The position numbers and the translations under genes were made by a program. Positions 37,845 to 46,655 of a stretch of DNA of 64,000 nt are shown one piece after another. Origin of the DNA: Sphingomonas sp. Leaf9 (GTDB lineage Bacteria; Pseudomonadota; Alphaproteobacteria; Sphingomonadales; Sphingomonadaceae). The stretch is from positions 124,001 to 188,000 of the forward strand of contig NZ_LMKC01000001.1 of assembly GCF_001421355.1 (NCBI RefSeq), read 5' to 3'. Every line of letters starts with the position of its first letter. Positions within the stretch are counted from its first letter, which is position 1. The notes under the pieces are model-generated. The model was not told the origin of the DNA, made no database searches, and was given only the letters and a program-made list of their open reading frames with translations.

Positions 37845-38670
37845 CCGCTTCGCGCTGCGCACGCGATCGGTCGCGATCGACCCTCGCACCGATGCCGTGC
37901 GACGCGACCTTGCCGACATCCGACTCGCCGACCGCGTGTTCGCTCCCCATTACGCCGTGCCGACGCGCCGGATGGTAGGCACCGTCACGCCGATCACCGA
38001 GTCCCCGGACGGTGCCGTCCTGTCGCAAATCCTGCCGGGCGAGCCGTTCGATGTGCTCGAATTCACCTCGACCCATGGCTGGGGCCGCTCGCCGATCGAC
38101 GGCACGGTCGGCTTCGTGACGCGCAGCAACCTGATCGACGAATATCCCGCCTCGCACATCGTCGTGGCACGGCAGGCTATCGTTCACGCCGATGCCTCGA
38201 CGACGCGCCCCCTGCCCCTGTCGCTGCCGATGGGCAGCCGGGTCGCCGCGACACCGGCCAATGACGACTGGGTGGAGGTCGATGGCGGCTATGTCGCCGC
38301 GGCGGCACTGCGTCCCTTGTCCGACGAGTCCGGCGATGCCGTCGACCAGGCGATGCGCCTGCTGGGAACGGGATTCGTCATGGGCGGACGTTCGGGCGCG
38401 GGGGTCGATGCCGCCGGGCTGATTTTCCTCGCATGGTCGCTGGCCGGCGCACCCCCGCCCCGCTTTCTCGACCTGCAGGCGGAGAGCGTCGGCACCGCTC
38501 TTGCCGAAGGCGACACGCTCCGCCGGGGCGACCTCCTGTTCTTTGCCGATCATGTCGCGATGCTGGTCGACGACACGACCGTCATCCACGTCACCGATAC
38601 CGTGCGGTGCGATTCCGTGACCGCGCTCGACCGGTTCGGTCCCATTCGTGCCCGGAGGCGCCCCGCATGA
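37774..38670 (+). CDS. SH3-NlpC/P60-like protein lacking the catalytic cysteine
   Basis: NlpC/P60 enzymes cut peptidoglycan stem peptides using Cys-His. Here two SH3-like segments precede an NlpC/P60 domain, but the motif that normally reads (L/V)DCSGL reads GVDAAGL; the codon at 38410-38412 is Ala. The His region (LLFFADHVAMLVDD) is intact. It therefore probably binds rather than cleaves peptidoglycan. No signal peptide is evident. The start is uncertain: TTG 37774 has AAGGGG 9 nt upstream, ATG 37720 lacks a ribosome site, GTG 37897 would trim the N-terminus. It overlaps marR upstream and argC downstream (ATGA). Confidence 0.8.
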   Translation: MQSSGSSWAATASATITGDTPARNRFALRTRSVAIDPRTDAVRRDLADIRLADRVFAPHYAVPTRRMVGTVTPITESPDGAVLSQILPGEPFDVLEFTSTHGWGRSPIDGTVGFVTRSNLIDEYPASHIVVARQAIVHADASTTRPLPLSLPMGSRVAATPANDDWVEVDGGYVAAAALRPLSDESGDAVDQAMRLLGTGFVMGGRSGAGVDAAGLIFLAWSLAGAPPPRFLDLQAESVGTALAEGDTLRRGDLLFFADHVAMLVDDTTVIHVTDTVRCDSVTALDRFGPIRARRRPA

Positions 38671-39596
38671 CCGTTCGCGTCTTCATCGACGGTGCCGCCG
38701 GCACCACCGGCCTTGAAATCGCCGACCGGCTCGGCGACCGGCCCGAGGTCGACTTCATCACCCTCGACGATACCCGCCGCAAGGATGCGTCGGCGCGGCG
38801 CGAGGCTTTGAACGACGCCGATTTCGTCATCCTCTGCCTGCCCGACGATGCGGCACGCGACGCGGTGGCGATGATCGACAACGACCGGACGCGCGTCATC
38901 GACGCCTCGACCGCGTACCGCGTTGCCGATGGCTGGACCTATGGCATGGCCGAACTGGAGCCGTCGCAGCCCGGCGCAATCGCGACCGCTATGCGCGTGT
39001 CCAATCCGGGTTGCTACCCGACCGGCTTCCTCGCGCTGGTCCGTCCGCTGGTGCGCGCCGGCCTCGTGCCCCACGACTGGCCGGTCAGCGTCAACGCGGT
39101 GTCGGGCTATTCCGGCGGTGGCAAGGCGATGATCGCCGCGTTCGAGAATGGCGAGACCGATACCGCGTGGCTCGGCTACGGCCTGTCGCTCGCGCACAAG
39201 CATGTGCCGGAAATGCAGCGCCACGCCCGCCTCGCCCATCCGCCGCTGTTCCAGCCGTCGGTCGCCCGCACCTATCGCGGCATGGTGGTCGAAGTACCGC
39301 TGCCGCTGTTCGCGTTTCACCGCCGCCCCAGCCTGTCGGCGATCGAGGCGGCGTTGCAGGAAGCCTATCGCGAATCGCCGGTGGTCCGCGTCCTGCCGGG
39401 CGACGACAGCGCGATCCCGATCGAGGCCGATGCCGGTACCGATCGGCTGACGCTGCGCGTGTTCGGCAACATGGATACCGGTCAGGCGCGGCTGGTCGCG
39501 ACGCTGGATAATCTGGGCAAGGGTGCGTCCGGTGCCGCAGTGCAGAATTTCAACCTAATGGCCGGTTTCGACCAGACTGCCGGGCTGACGCTATGA
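38667..39596 (+). CDS. argC: N-acetyl-gamma-glutamyl-phosphate reductase (short type 2)
   Basis: Arginine biosynthesis enzyme reducing N-acetylglutamyl phosphate to the semialdehyde with NADPH. The 309-residue length and N-terminus MTVRVFIDGAAGTTGLEI place it in the type 2 ArgC group. The active-site Cys is in RVSNPGCYPTGFLAL, and the HKHVPEMQRH stretch supplies the catalytic His. It overlaps the NlpC/P60-like gene by 4 bases, an unexpected neighbour for arginine synthesis. Confidence 0.93.
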   Translation: MTVRVFIDGAAGTTGLEIADRLGDRPEVDFITLDDTRRKDASARREALNDADFVILCLPDDAARDAVAMIDNDRTRVIDASTAYRVADGWTYGMAELEPSQPGAIATAMRVSNPGCYPTGFLALVRPLVRAGLVPHDWPVSVNAVSGYSGGGKAMIAAFENGETDTAWLGYGLSLAHKHVPEMQRHARLAHPPLFQPSVARTYRGMVVEVPLPLFAFHRRPSLSAIEAALQEAYRESPVVRVLPGDDSAIPIEADAGTDRLTLRVFGNMDTGQARLVATLDNLGKGASGAAVQNFNLMAGFDQTAGLTL

Positions 39597-39719
39597 CGGC
39601 GAACGCAATTTCGTAACGATTTAAGCGATCTTTGCGCACCGCATACCTATGCCGCCTTCGCGTTCGCGAAATAGGCTGCTAGAGGCGCGCTCGATCACGG
39701 TTAGATAGCAGGAGTTGGC

Positions 39720-41180
39720 ATGACGAGGGACCCGGTAGCGAAGCTGCTGTTGTTCGGCGCGACGGGTGACCTGTCGCAACGGATGCTCCTCCCCTCGCTC
39801 TATGGCCTGCATGCCGACGGCCTGCTGCCCGATGGATTGACCATCACCGGCACCGCGCGACACGAACATGACGATGCCGGTTTCCGCGATTTCGCGAAAC
39901 ACGCGCTCGACCAGTTCCTGCCCGACGACCGCAAGGACGAGGCGGCGATCGACGGCTTCCTCGCCCGCCTCCACTACCAGCCGCTCGATGCGTCGAACGT
40001 CGATGGCTTTGCCGCCCTCGCGGAAAAGCTGGGCGATATTTCCGGCGGCCTCGCCATCTTCCTGTCGACCGCGCCGTGGCTGTTCGGCCCGACGATCACC
40101 GGCCTGAAGAGCGCCGGCCTTGCCGGTCCCAAGGTCCGCATCAGCCTCGAAAAGCCGCTGGGCAAGGACCTGAAGTCCAGCCAGGAAATCAACGACCTGG
40201 TGGCCGCCGCCTTCCCCGAGGAGCGGACCTACCGGATCGACCATTATCTGGGCAAGGAAACGGTCCAGAACATCCTCGCGCTGCGCTTCGGCAATGCGAT
40301 GTTCGAGCCGGTGTGGAATGCCCGCGGCATCGACAATGTGCAGATCACCATTTCCGAAACCGTCGGCCTCGAAGGGCGCGCGGGCTATTATGACGAGGTC
40401 GGGGCGTTGCGCGATATGGTGCAGAACCATGTCCTGCAGTTGGTCGCGCTGATCGCGATGGAGCCGCCCGCCCGCTTCGACGGCACGTCGATCCGCGACG
40501 AAAAGGTCAAGGTCCTGCGCTCGCTGCGCATGATTGGGCCGGAAGAGGTCAATACCCACACCGTCACCGGCCAATATGATGCCGGCGCGGTGAAGGGCGA
40601 GATCGTGCGCGGCTATGACGAGGAACTGGGCAAGGATTCGAACACCGAAACCTTCGTCGCGGTGAAGGCGCATGTCGACAACTGGCGCTGGCAGGGCGTG
40701 CCCTTCTACCTGCGCACCGGCAAGCGGATGACCGATCGCCATTCGGAAATCTCGATCCAGTTCAAGCCGGTGCCGCACTCGATCTTCGCCGATCGTGGCG
40801 GGCAGTTGCAGCCGAACACGCTGGTCATCCGTCTCCAGCCGGAGGAATATGTCCGCCTGCTGGTGATGGCCAAGGAACCAGGCCTCGACCGCGATGGCGT
40901 GCGCCTGCGCGAAGTGCCGCTCGACCTGTCGCTCACCACCGCCTTTGCCGGCACCCGCCGCCGCATCGCCTATGAACGCCTGCTGCTCGACCTGATCGAA
41001 GGCGACCCGACGCTGTTCGTCCGCCGTGACGAGGTGGAGGCGCAGTGGACGTGGATCGATGCGATCCGCGAAGGGTGGAAGGCGAACGACACCAAGCCCA
41101 AGGGCTATGCCTCGGGCAGCTGGGGGCCGAATGCCAGCGTCGCGCTGACCGAACGCGACGGGGTGACGTGGAACGAGTGA
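39720..41180 (+). CDS. zwf: Glucose-6-phosphate 1-dehydrogenase
   Basis: Oxidises glucose-6-phosphate to 6-phosphogluconolactone with NADP (486 aa). The cofactor motif is LLLFGATGDLSQRMLLPSL and the active site is YRIDHYLGKETVQN. C-terminal landmarks VPFYLRTGKRM and FAGTRRRIAYERLLLDLIEGD are normal. A CAGGAG ribosome site precedes the ATG. It is the first gene of the Entner-Doudoroff cluster zwf-pgl-edd-glk-eda. Confidence 0.97.
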   Translation: MTRDPVAKLLLFGATGDLSQRMLLPSLYGLHADGLLPDGLTITGTARHEHDDAGFRDFAKHALDQFLPDDRKDEAAIDGFLARLHYQPLDASNVDGFAALAEKLGDISGGLAIFLSTAPWLFGPTITGLKSAGLAGPKVRISLEKPLGKDLKSSQEINDLVAAAFPEERTYRIDHYLGKETVQNILALRFGNAMFEPVWNARGIDNVQITISETVGLEGRAGYYDEVGALRDMVQNHVLQLVALIAMEPPARFDGTSIRDEKVKVLRSLRMIGPEEVNTHTVTGQYDAGAVKGEIVRGYDEELGKDSNTETFVAVKAHVDNWRWQGVPFYLRTGKRMTDRHSEISIQFKPVPHSIFADRGGQLQPNTLVIRLQPEEYVRLLVMAKEPGLDRDGVRLREVPLDLSLTTAFAGTRRRIAYERLLLDLIEGDPTLFVRRDEVEAQWTWIDAIREGWKANDTKPKGYASGSWGPNASVALTERDGVTWNE

Positions 41181-41259
41181 GCGTGTGAGACGCTCCCCTT
41201 CCACCCTATATACCCCGTCCAGTTCGAGCAGCATCGAGCAAAGTCGAGATGCGGCCGTC

Positions 41260-41273
41260 GAGAACCGGTTCTC
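41260..41273. promoter_or_regulatory. LacI-type palindromic operator candidate upstream of pgl
   Basis: GAGAACCGGTTCTC is a perfect 14-bp palindrome with the central CG typical of LacI-family operators; the core resembles the PtxS site TGAAACCGGTTTCA. It lies 43 bp upstream of the pgl ATG in the 135-bp zwf-pgl gap. Just before it TCGAG recurs at 41224, 41234, 41244 and 41258. A regulator gene is not in the window. Confidence 0.4.
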
Positions 41274-41315
41274 AGGCAAGCTCGAACGAAACGGAAAAAC
41301 ACACGGGATTGCAGA

Positions 41316-42020
41316 ATGACCGAGATCGAATGGTGGGAATATGACGAATCCACCGAATTTGCCGAGGCGCTTGCCGGCGATATCCAGTTCATCATCGAAT
41401 CGGCGATCGACGCGCGCGGCGCGGCGGTAATCGCCCTGGCGGGCGGTCGCACCCCCGCCCCGATCTATGACAAGCTGGTCAAGGCCAAGCTCGACTGGAA
41501 GCGAGTGACGATCGTCCCCACCGACGACCGTATCGTGCCGATGGGCGACGCACTGTCGAACGTCACCGGCCTCGCTAAGATCTTTCTGCCCAAGGGCGCA
41601 CGGGTGATCCCGCTGACCGCCGAGAAGGCAGCGGACTACAAGGCCGCCGGCCGCGCGGCGGACGCGCGGTTGCAGGACCTGCACTGGCCGCTCGACCTCT
41701 GCCTGCTGGGCATGGGTGCCGATGGCCATACCGCGTCGATCTTCCCCGGCCCCGACCTGACCGAAGCGCTGACCGGGCCCAAGGAACGACGCGCGCTGGG
41801 CGTGATGCCCGACCCGCTGCCGCCCGAGGCGCCGGTTGCCCGCGTGACGCTCAGCCACGCCGCGATCGCCTCGGCCCGTGCGCTGATGATCGCCATCACC
41901 GGCGATGAAAAGAAATCGGTGCTTGAACGCGCGATCGATCAGGGCGCATCCTCGTCCTATCCGATCGGCCGCGTGCTGGCCGAAGTCGAACTCCCCGTCG
42001 ATATCCATTGGAGCCGCTAA
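41316..42020 (+). CDS. pgl: 6-phosphogluconolactonase
   Basis: Hydrolyses 6-phosphogluconolactone to 6-phosphogluconate (234 aa, DevB/SOL type). AVIALAGGRTPAPIYDKL, VTIVPTDDRIVPMGDALSN and CLLGMGADGHTASIFPG are the family motifs. ATG at 41316. Its stop shares a base with the edd start (TAATG), coupling the two. It may have its own promoter in the zwf-pgl gap, where a palindrome is found. Confidence 0.95.
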   Translation: MTEIEWWEYDESTEFAEALAGDIQFIIESAIDARGAAVIALAGGRTPAPIYDKLVKAKLDWKRVTIVPTDDRIVPMGDALSNVTGLAKIFLPKGARVIPLTAEKAADYKAAGRAADARLQDLHWPLDLCLLGMGADGHTASIFPGPDLTEALTGPKERRALGVMPDPLPPEAPVARVTLSHAAIASARALMIAITGDEKKSVLERAIDQGASSSYPIGRVLAEVELPVDIHWSR

Positions 42021-43840
42021 TGGCCTTCAACGCCACGATCGCCGCCGTCACCGACCGCATCATCGAAGCGTCGCGCGACAAGCGTGCCGCCTATCTCGCG
42101 CTGATCGACCGCGAGCGCGAGAGCGGCGTCGACCGGCCGATGCTGGGCTGCGCGAACTTGGCGCACGCCTATGCCGGCACCGATGAGGATCGCGACGCGA
42201 TGCGTCCGGCCAACCGGATGAACATCGGCATCGTCACGGCCTATAACGACATGCTGTCGGCGCACGCCCCCTATTACCGCTACCCCGAACAGATGAAGGT
42301 CTGGGCGCGCGAAGCGGGCGTGACCGCGCAGGTCGCGGGCGGCGTGCCGGCGATGTGCGATGGCGTGACGCAGGGATTTCCCGGCATGGAGCTGTCGCTG
42401 TTCAGCCGCGATACCATCGCCCTGTCGACCGCGGTGGCGCTGAGCCACGGCACGTTCGAGGGTGCGGCGCTGCTCGGCATCTGTGACAAGATCGTGCCCG
42501 GCCTGCTGATGGGTGCGCTGCGCTTCGGCCATCTGCCGATGGTGCTGATCCCCGGCGGCCCGATGCGCTCGGGCATCCCCAACAAGCAGAAGGCGGCGGT
42601 TCGCGAAGCCTATGCCGAGGGCAAGGTCGGCCGCGAGGAACTGCTCGACGCCGAAATCGCCGCCTATCATGGCAAGGGTACCTGCACCTTCTACGGCACC
42701 GCCAATTCGAACCAGATGATGGTCGAGGCGATGGGCCTGCACGTCCCCGACGCCGCCTTCGCCAATCCGGGCACCAAGCGCCGTCAGGAACTGACCCGCT
42801 ACGCCGTCCATCGCCTCGCCCAAATTGGCTGGGACGGCGACGATTATCGTCCGATCGGCCGGGTGGTCGATGAGAAGGCGATCGTGAACGCCGCGATCGT
42901 GCTGCTCGCCACCGGCGGATCGACCAACCACCTGATCCACCTGCCCGCCATCGCGCGCTGTGCCGGGATCATCATCGACTGGGACGATTTCAATCGTCTG
43001 TCGGAGGTCGTGCCGCTGCTCACCCGCGTCTATCCCAACGGGTCGGCCGATGTGAACGGGTTCGAGGATGCCGGCGGCCCGTCCTTCGTCATCCGCGAAC
43101 TTCTGCGCGGCGGGTTGCTGCACGGCGACGTGCTAACCATCGCGAAGGACGGCATGGCCGCCTATGGCCGCCAGTCGACGATCGAAGACGACAAGCTGGT
43201 CTGGAAGGACCATGCCCCGACCAGCGGCGACGACACGATCGTCCGTACGATCGAAGCGCCCTTCGCTGAAGAGGGCGGCTTCCGCATCCTCCAGGGCAAT
43301 ATCGGCCGCGCCTGCATCAAGGTGTCGGCGGTCGATCCCGATCGCTGGGTCATCGAGGCACCGTGCCGCGTGTTCAGCGACCAGGCGGCGGTCCAGACGG
43401 CGTTCAAGGCCGGCGAGCTCGACCGCGACGTCGTGGTCGTCGTCCGGCATCAGGGGCCAAAGGCCAACGGCATGCCCGAACTCCACAAGCTGACCCCGCC
43501 GCTCGGCGTGCTGCAAAATCGCGGTTTCCGCGTGGCCTTGGTTACCGATGGCCGCATGTCGGGCGCCTCGGGCAAGGTACCCGCCGCGATCCACCTGTCG
43601 CCCGAGGCGCTGGGCGGCGGGCCGATCGGCAAGCTGCGCGATGGCGACGTCATCCGCCTCGACGCGAACGCCAACACGCTGGAGGCCTTGGTCCCGGCCG
43701 ACGAATGGGCGGCGCGCGAACACGCCCCCGTGCCCCCGCCTGCCGACGGCACCGGCCGTGAAATCTTTGCAATGATGCGGCAGGGCGCAAGTGAAGCGGA
43801 AGCCGGCGGTTCGGCCATGCTCGCCGCGGCGGGGCTGTAA
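42020..43840 (+). CDS. edd: 6-phosphogluconate dehydratase
   Basis: First committed Entner-Doudoroff enzyme: 6-phosphogluconate to 2-keto-3-deoxy-6-phosphogluconate, with a [4Fe-4S] cluster (606 aa, IlvD/Edd family). Iron-sulfur Cys residues appear in [13 protein letters not shown] and [21 protein letters not shown] and [18 protein letters not shown] are Edd landmarks. ATG at 42020 overlaps the pgl stop; a longer frame from 42008 lies inside pgl. A repeat pair separates it from glk. Confidence 0.97.
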   Translation: MAFNATIAAVTDRIIEASRDKRAAYLALIDRERESGVDRPMLGCANLAHAYAGTDEDRDAMRPANRMNIGIVTAYNDMLSAHAPYYRYPEQMKVWAREAGVTAQVAGGVPAMCDGVTQGFPGMELSLFSRDTIALSTAVALSHGTFEGAALLGICDKIVPGLLMGALRFGHLPMVLIPGGPMRSGIPNKQKAAVREAYAEGKVGREELLDAEIAAYHGKGTCTFYGTANSNQMMVEAMGLHVPDAAFANPGTKRRQELTRYAVHRLAQIGWDGDDYRPIGRVVDEKAIVNAAIVLLATGGSTNHLIHLPAIARCAGIIIDWDDFNRLSEVVPLLTRVYPNGSADVNGFEDAGGPSFVIRELLRGGLLHGDVLTIAKDGMAAYGRQSTIEDDKLVWKDHAPTSGDDTIVRTIEAPFAEEGGFRILQGNIGRACIKVSAVDPDRWVIEAPCRVFSDQAAVQTAFKAGELDRDVVVVVRHQGPKANGMPELHKLTPPLGVLQNRGFRVALVTDGRMSGASGKVPAAIHLSPEALGGGPIGKLRDGDVIRLDANANTLEALVPADEWAAREHAPVPPPADGTGREIFAMMRQGASEAEAGGSAMLAAAGL

Positions 43841-43858
43841 CGCCGAACCACCATCCTC

Positions 43859-43937
43859 GTACCCCCGCGCAGGCGGGGGTCCAGAGCAACGAGCGTCGAC
43901 CCATGCGACTCTGGATCCCCGCCTTCGCGGGGATACG
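43859..43937. repeat. Inverted pair of REP-like palindromes inside the Entner-Doudoroff cluster
   Basis: Copy 1 at 43859-43885 (core CCCCCGCGCAGGCGGGGG) and inverted copy 2 at 43909-43937 (core ATCCCCGCCTTCGCGGGGAT), both with CCAGAG/CTCTGG on the inner side. Unlike the other pairs it sits between co-directional genes (edd and glk) and could affect transcript stability or partial termination within the cluster. Confidence 0.8.
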
Positions 43938-43961
43938 TAACCGGGCCAAGAGAGGAATGTC

Positions 43962-44930
43962 ATGGAAGTCGTTGCGGTAGATATTGGCGGCACGCACGCC
44001 CGCTTCGCGATCGCCGAGGTCGAGGACGGCCGGGTCGTGTCGCTGGGCGAACCGATCACGCAGAAGGTCGCCGAACATGGCAGCCTGCAACTCGCGTGGC
44101 GCGCGTTCGAACGCGATCTGGGCCGCCCCCTGCCGACCGCGGCCAGCCTTGCCGTCGCCTCGCCGGTCAACGACACGCTCATCAAGTTCACCAACAATCC
44201 GTGGATCATCCGCCCGCCGCTGATGAAGGAGCGGCTGGGCGTCGACACCTGGACGATCATCAACGATTTCGGTGCGGTCGGCCATGCCGTCGCGCAGGTT
44301 GCCGACAGCGACTTCATCCATTTGTGTGGGCCGGAAGGGCCGCTGCCCGACAAGGGCGTCGTCACCATTTGTGGCCCCGGCACCGGCCTCGGCGTCGCAC
44401 AGCTGCTGCGCGCGCATGATCGTTATCACGTGCTGGAGACCGAGGGCGGGCATCAGGATTTCGCCCCGCTCGACGGGATCGAGGATGCGCTGCTCCGGCG
44501 GCTGCGGCGCGCGCATGGTCGCGGGTCAACCGAGCGCGCCTGCGCCGGCCCGTCGATCGTCGCCTGGTACGAAACCCTGGCCGAGATCGAGGGCGTGTCG
44601 GTACCGCATAGCGACGACAAGACGATCTGGACCGCGGCGCTCGACGGCACCGACAGCATCGCCGTCGCCGCGCTCGACCGCTTTTGCCTGACGCTGGGTG
44701 CCGTGGCCGGCGACCTTGCGCTGGCGCACGGGGCAAAGGCGGTGGTCATCGCCGGCGGGCTCGGCCTGCGGCTGAAGGATCATCTGCTCGAATCCGGCTT
44801 CGGTACGCGCTTTACCGCCAAGGGGCGTTTCCAGCAGCTGATGGCCGGCATCTCGGTCAAACTCATCACCCATCCCCAGCCCGGCCTGTTCGGGGCCGCC
44901 GCCGCATTCGCGCAGGAGCACGCACGATGA
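43962..44930 (+). CDS. glk: Glucokinase
   Basis: Phosphorylates glucose with ATP to feed zwf (322 aa, bacterial Glk group). N-terminal phosphate motif VAVDIGGTHARFAIAE, WTIINDFGAVGHAV with the catalytic Asp, GPGTGLGVAQ, and ETEGGHQDFAP. AGAGGA lies before the ATG at 43962. Its 3' end overlaps eda (ATGA). Confidence 0.96.
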   Translation: MEVVAVDIGGTHARFAIAEVEDGRVVSLGEPITQKVAEHGSLQLAWRAFERDLGRPLPTAASLAVASPVNDTLIKFTNNPWIIRPPLMKERLGVDTWTIINDFGAVGHAVAQVADSDFIHLCGPEGPLPDKGVVTICGPGTGLGVAQLLRAHDRYHVLETEGGHQDFAPLDGIEDALLRRLRRAHGRGSTERACAGPSIVAWYETLAEIEGVSVPHSDDKTIWTAALDGTDSIAVAALDRFCLTLGAVAGDLALAHGAKAVVIAGGLGLRLKDHLLESGFGTRFTAKGRFQQLMAGISVKLITHPQPGLFGAAAAFAQEHAR

Positions 44931-45535
44931 CCGTCACCATTTCCGACATCATGCAGACCAGCCCGGTCATCCCGGTCCTCGTCGTCCATGACGCGGCGCA
45001 GGCACGCCCGATGGCCGAAGCGCTGGTCAAGGGCGGCCTGCGCGTCCTCGAAGTCACGCTGCGCACCCCCGCCGCGCTGGAAGCGATCGCGGAGATGAAG
45101 AAGGTGGAGGGCGCGATCGTCGGTGCCGGCACCGTCGTCAGCCCCGACCAGTTCCGCCAAGCAATGGACGCCGGCAGCGAATTCATCGTCTCCCCCGGCC
45201 TCACCGAAACCATCGCGCGCCCGATCATCGACAGCAAGGTCCCGTTCCTGCCGGGTATCGCCAACGCCGGCGACATCATGCGCGGCCTCGACCTCGGCCT
45301 CACCCACTTCAAGTTCTTCCCGGCAGAAGCATCGGGCGGCCTGAAGGCACTGAAGGCGCTCGCCGCGCCCTTCTATCAGGCCAAGTTCTGCCCAACCGGC
45401 GGCATCACCGAAGCGAGTGCGCCGGAATGGCTGGCGTTCGATCCGGTCCTGTGTGTCGGTGGCAGCTGGATCGTCGGCGCGACCCACGCCGAAACCGAAA
45501 CCCGCGCGCACGCGGCGGCGGGGTTGCGGGCCTAA
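44927..45535 (+). CDS. eda: 2-keto-3-deoxy-6-phosphogluconate aldolase
   Basis: Cleaves KDPG to pyruvate and glyceraldehyde-3-phosphate (202 aa). The catalytic Glu is in LEVTLRTPAALEAI and the Schiff-base Lys in LTHFKFFPAEASGG; FCPTGGITEASAPEWLAF and CVGGSWIV form the phosphate site. Last gene of the cluster, translationally coupled to glk. With zwf, pgl and edd it completes the Entner-Doudoroff route. Confidence 0.97.
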   Translation: MTVTISDIMQTSPVIPVLVVHDAAQARPMAEALVKGGLRVLEVTLRTPAALEAIAEMKKVEGAIVGAGTVVSPDQFRQAMDAGSEFIVSPGLTETIARPIIDSKVPFLPGIANAGDIMRGLDLGLTHFKFFPAEASGGLKALKALAAPFYQAKFCPTGGITEASAPEWLAFDPVLCVGGSWIVGATHAETETRAHAAAGLRA

Positions 45536-45674
45536 AATCCTCCCCGCCTCTCGGGGAGGGGGACCATGCGCAGCATGGTGGAGGGGGGTGTCCACGAACA
45601 CCAAGGTTTCGTTTGCGGCTGACCCCCTCCACCATCCTGCGGATGGTCCCCCTCCCCATGAATGGGGAGGAGCT
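45536..45674. repeat. Third-family long inverted repeat between eda and mltG
   Basis: Arms at about 45536-45591 and 45620-45674 are near reverse complements: CTCCCCGCCTCTCGGGGAGG then GGACCATGCGCAGCATGGTG then GAGGGGG, mirrored by CCCCCTCC, ACCATCCTGCGGATGGT and CCCCTCCCCATGAATGGGGA. Each arm is made of two nested hairpins. It lies between convergent genes and probably doubles as a bidirectional terminator. Confidence 0.8.
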
Positions 45675-45682
45675 TCAAAGTG

Positions 45683-46651
45683 CTACATCTCGCCCCGTGC
45701 GCGGCGGATTTCGTACCATTTCTTCACATTGGCGTTATGCTCGGCCAGCGTGTCGGCGAACACATGCCCGCCGGTGCCGTCTGCGACGAAATACAGCGCC
45801 TTCGTGCTCGCCGGATCGAGCACCGCGTCGATCGAAGCCTTGCCCGGATTGGCGATCGGCCCGACCGGCAGTCCAGCCGACGCATAGGTGTTGTAGCCGT
45901 TCTTCGCCTGCAACTCCGACTTGCGGATACGGCGGCCCAGCGGCTTGCCTTTGGTGATCGGGTAAATGACCGTCGGATCGGCCTGCAGCCGCATGCCCAT
46001 GCGCAGACGGTTGGAATAGACCGCCGCGACCATCCGGCGTTCCGATGCCTTGCCGGTTTCCTTCTCGACGATCGACGCGAGGATGATCGCCTCGCGCGGC
46101 GTCTTCACGACGCTGGTCGGCTTGCGCTTCTTCCATGCGGCGGCGAGGTAGCGGTCCATCGCCGCCTGCATCCGCTTGACCAGCACCTGCCGGTCGCCAT
46201 CACGTTCGTAGCTGTAGCTGTCGGGCAGGATGCTACCCTCGGCCGGGAGCGGCGCGGGCCCCTCCATCTGCGGCGCCTTCGCCACCGCCTCCTGTACCAA
46301 CACCGAAGGCCAGCCTTCGGGCACCATCACGAAGCGTTGCAGCGTGCGACCGCCCTGCAACAGCTTTAGCACGTCGGCTTGGCTCAGTCCCTTGGGGATG
46401 CGATATTCCCCGGCGCGGATCGGATCGTCGCTGCCGAGGAACCGCGCGAACAGGCGGAAGCGACCGGCGGACGGTATCGCGCCGGCTTCCTCCAGTTGCT
46501 CCGCCGCCGAGGCGAGGCTTGCCCCCTGCGGCACCGTTACCGTCAACGTGCGCTGCGCCGGACCAGACCCGCCCCAGCTCTGCATCACCATGAACAGCCC
46601 GCCGATCACGAGCAGCCCGAGGATGAGGCCAAGGCATCCGATCCGGCGCAT
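45683..46651 (-). CDS. mltG: Endolytic murein transglycosylase MltG
   Basis: Membrane-anchored lytic transglycosylase of the YceG family (322 aa), thought to terminate nascent glycan strands. One N-terminal helix (GLILGLLVIGGLFMVM), a LysM-like subdomain (VTVPQGASLASAAEQLEEAG), and the catalytic domain with IILASIVEKETG (catalytic Glu), LQADPTVIYPI and YNTYASAGLPVGPIANPG. It follows fabF after 4 bp on the same strand, a linkage found widely. Confidence 0.95.
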   Translation of the reverse strand: MRRIGCLGLILGLLVIGGLFMVMQSWGGSGPAQRTLTVTVPQGASLASAAEQLEEAGAIPSAGRFRLFARFLGSDDPIRAGEYRIPKGLSQADVLKLLQGGRTLQRFVMVPEGWPSVLVQEAVAKAPQMEGPAPLPAEGSILPDSYSYERDGDRQVLVKRMQAAMDRYLAAAWKKRKPTSVVKTPREAIILASIVEKETGKASERRMVAAVYSNRLRMGMRLQADPTVIYPITKGKPLGRRIRKSELQAKNGYNTYASAGLPVGPIANPGKASIDAVLDPASTKALYFVADGTGGHVFADTLAEHNANVKKWYEIRRARGEM

Positions 46652-46655
46652 CGCG

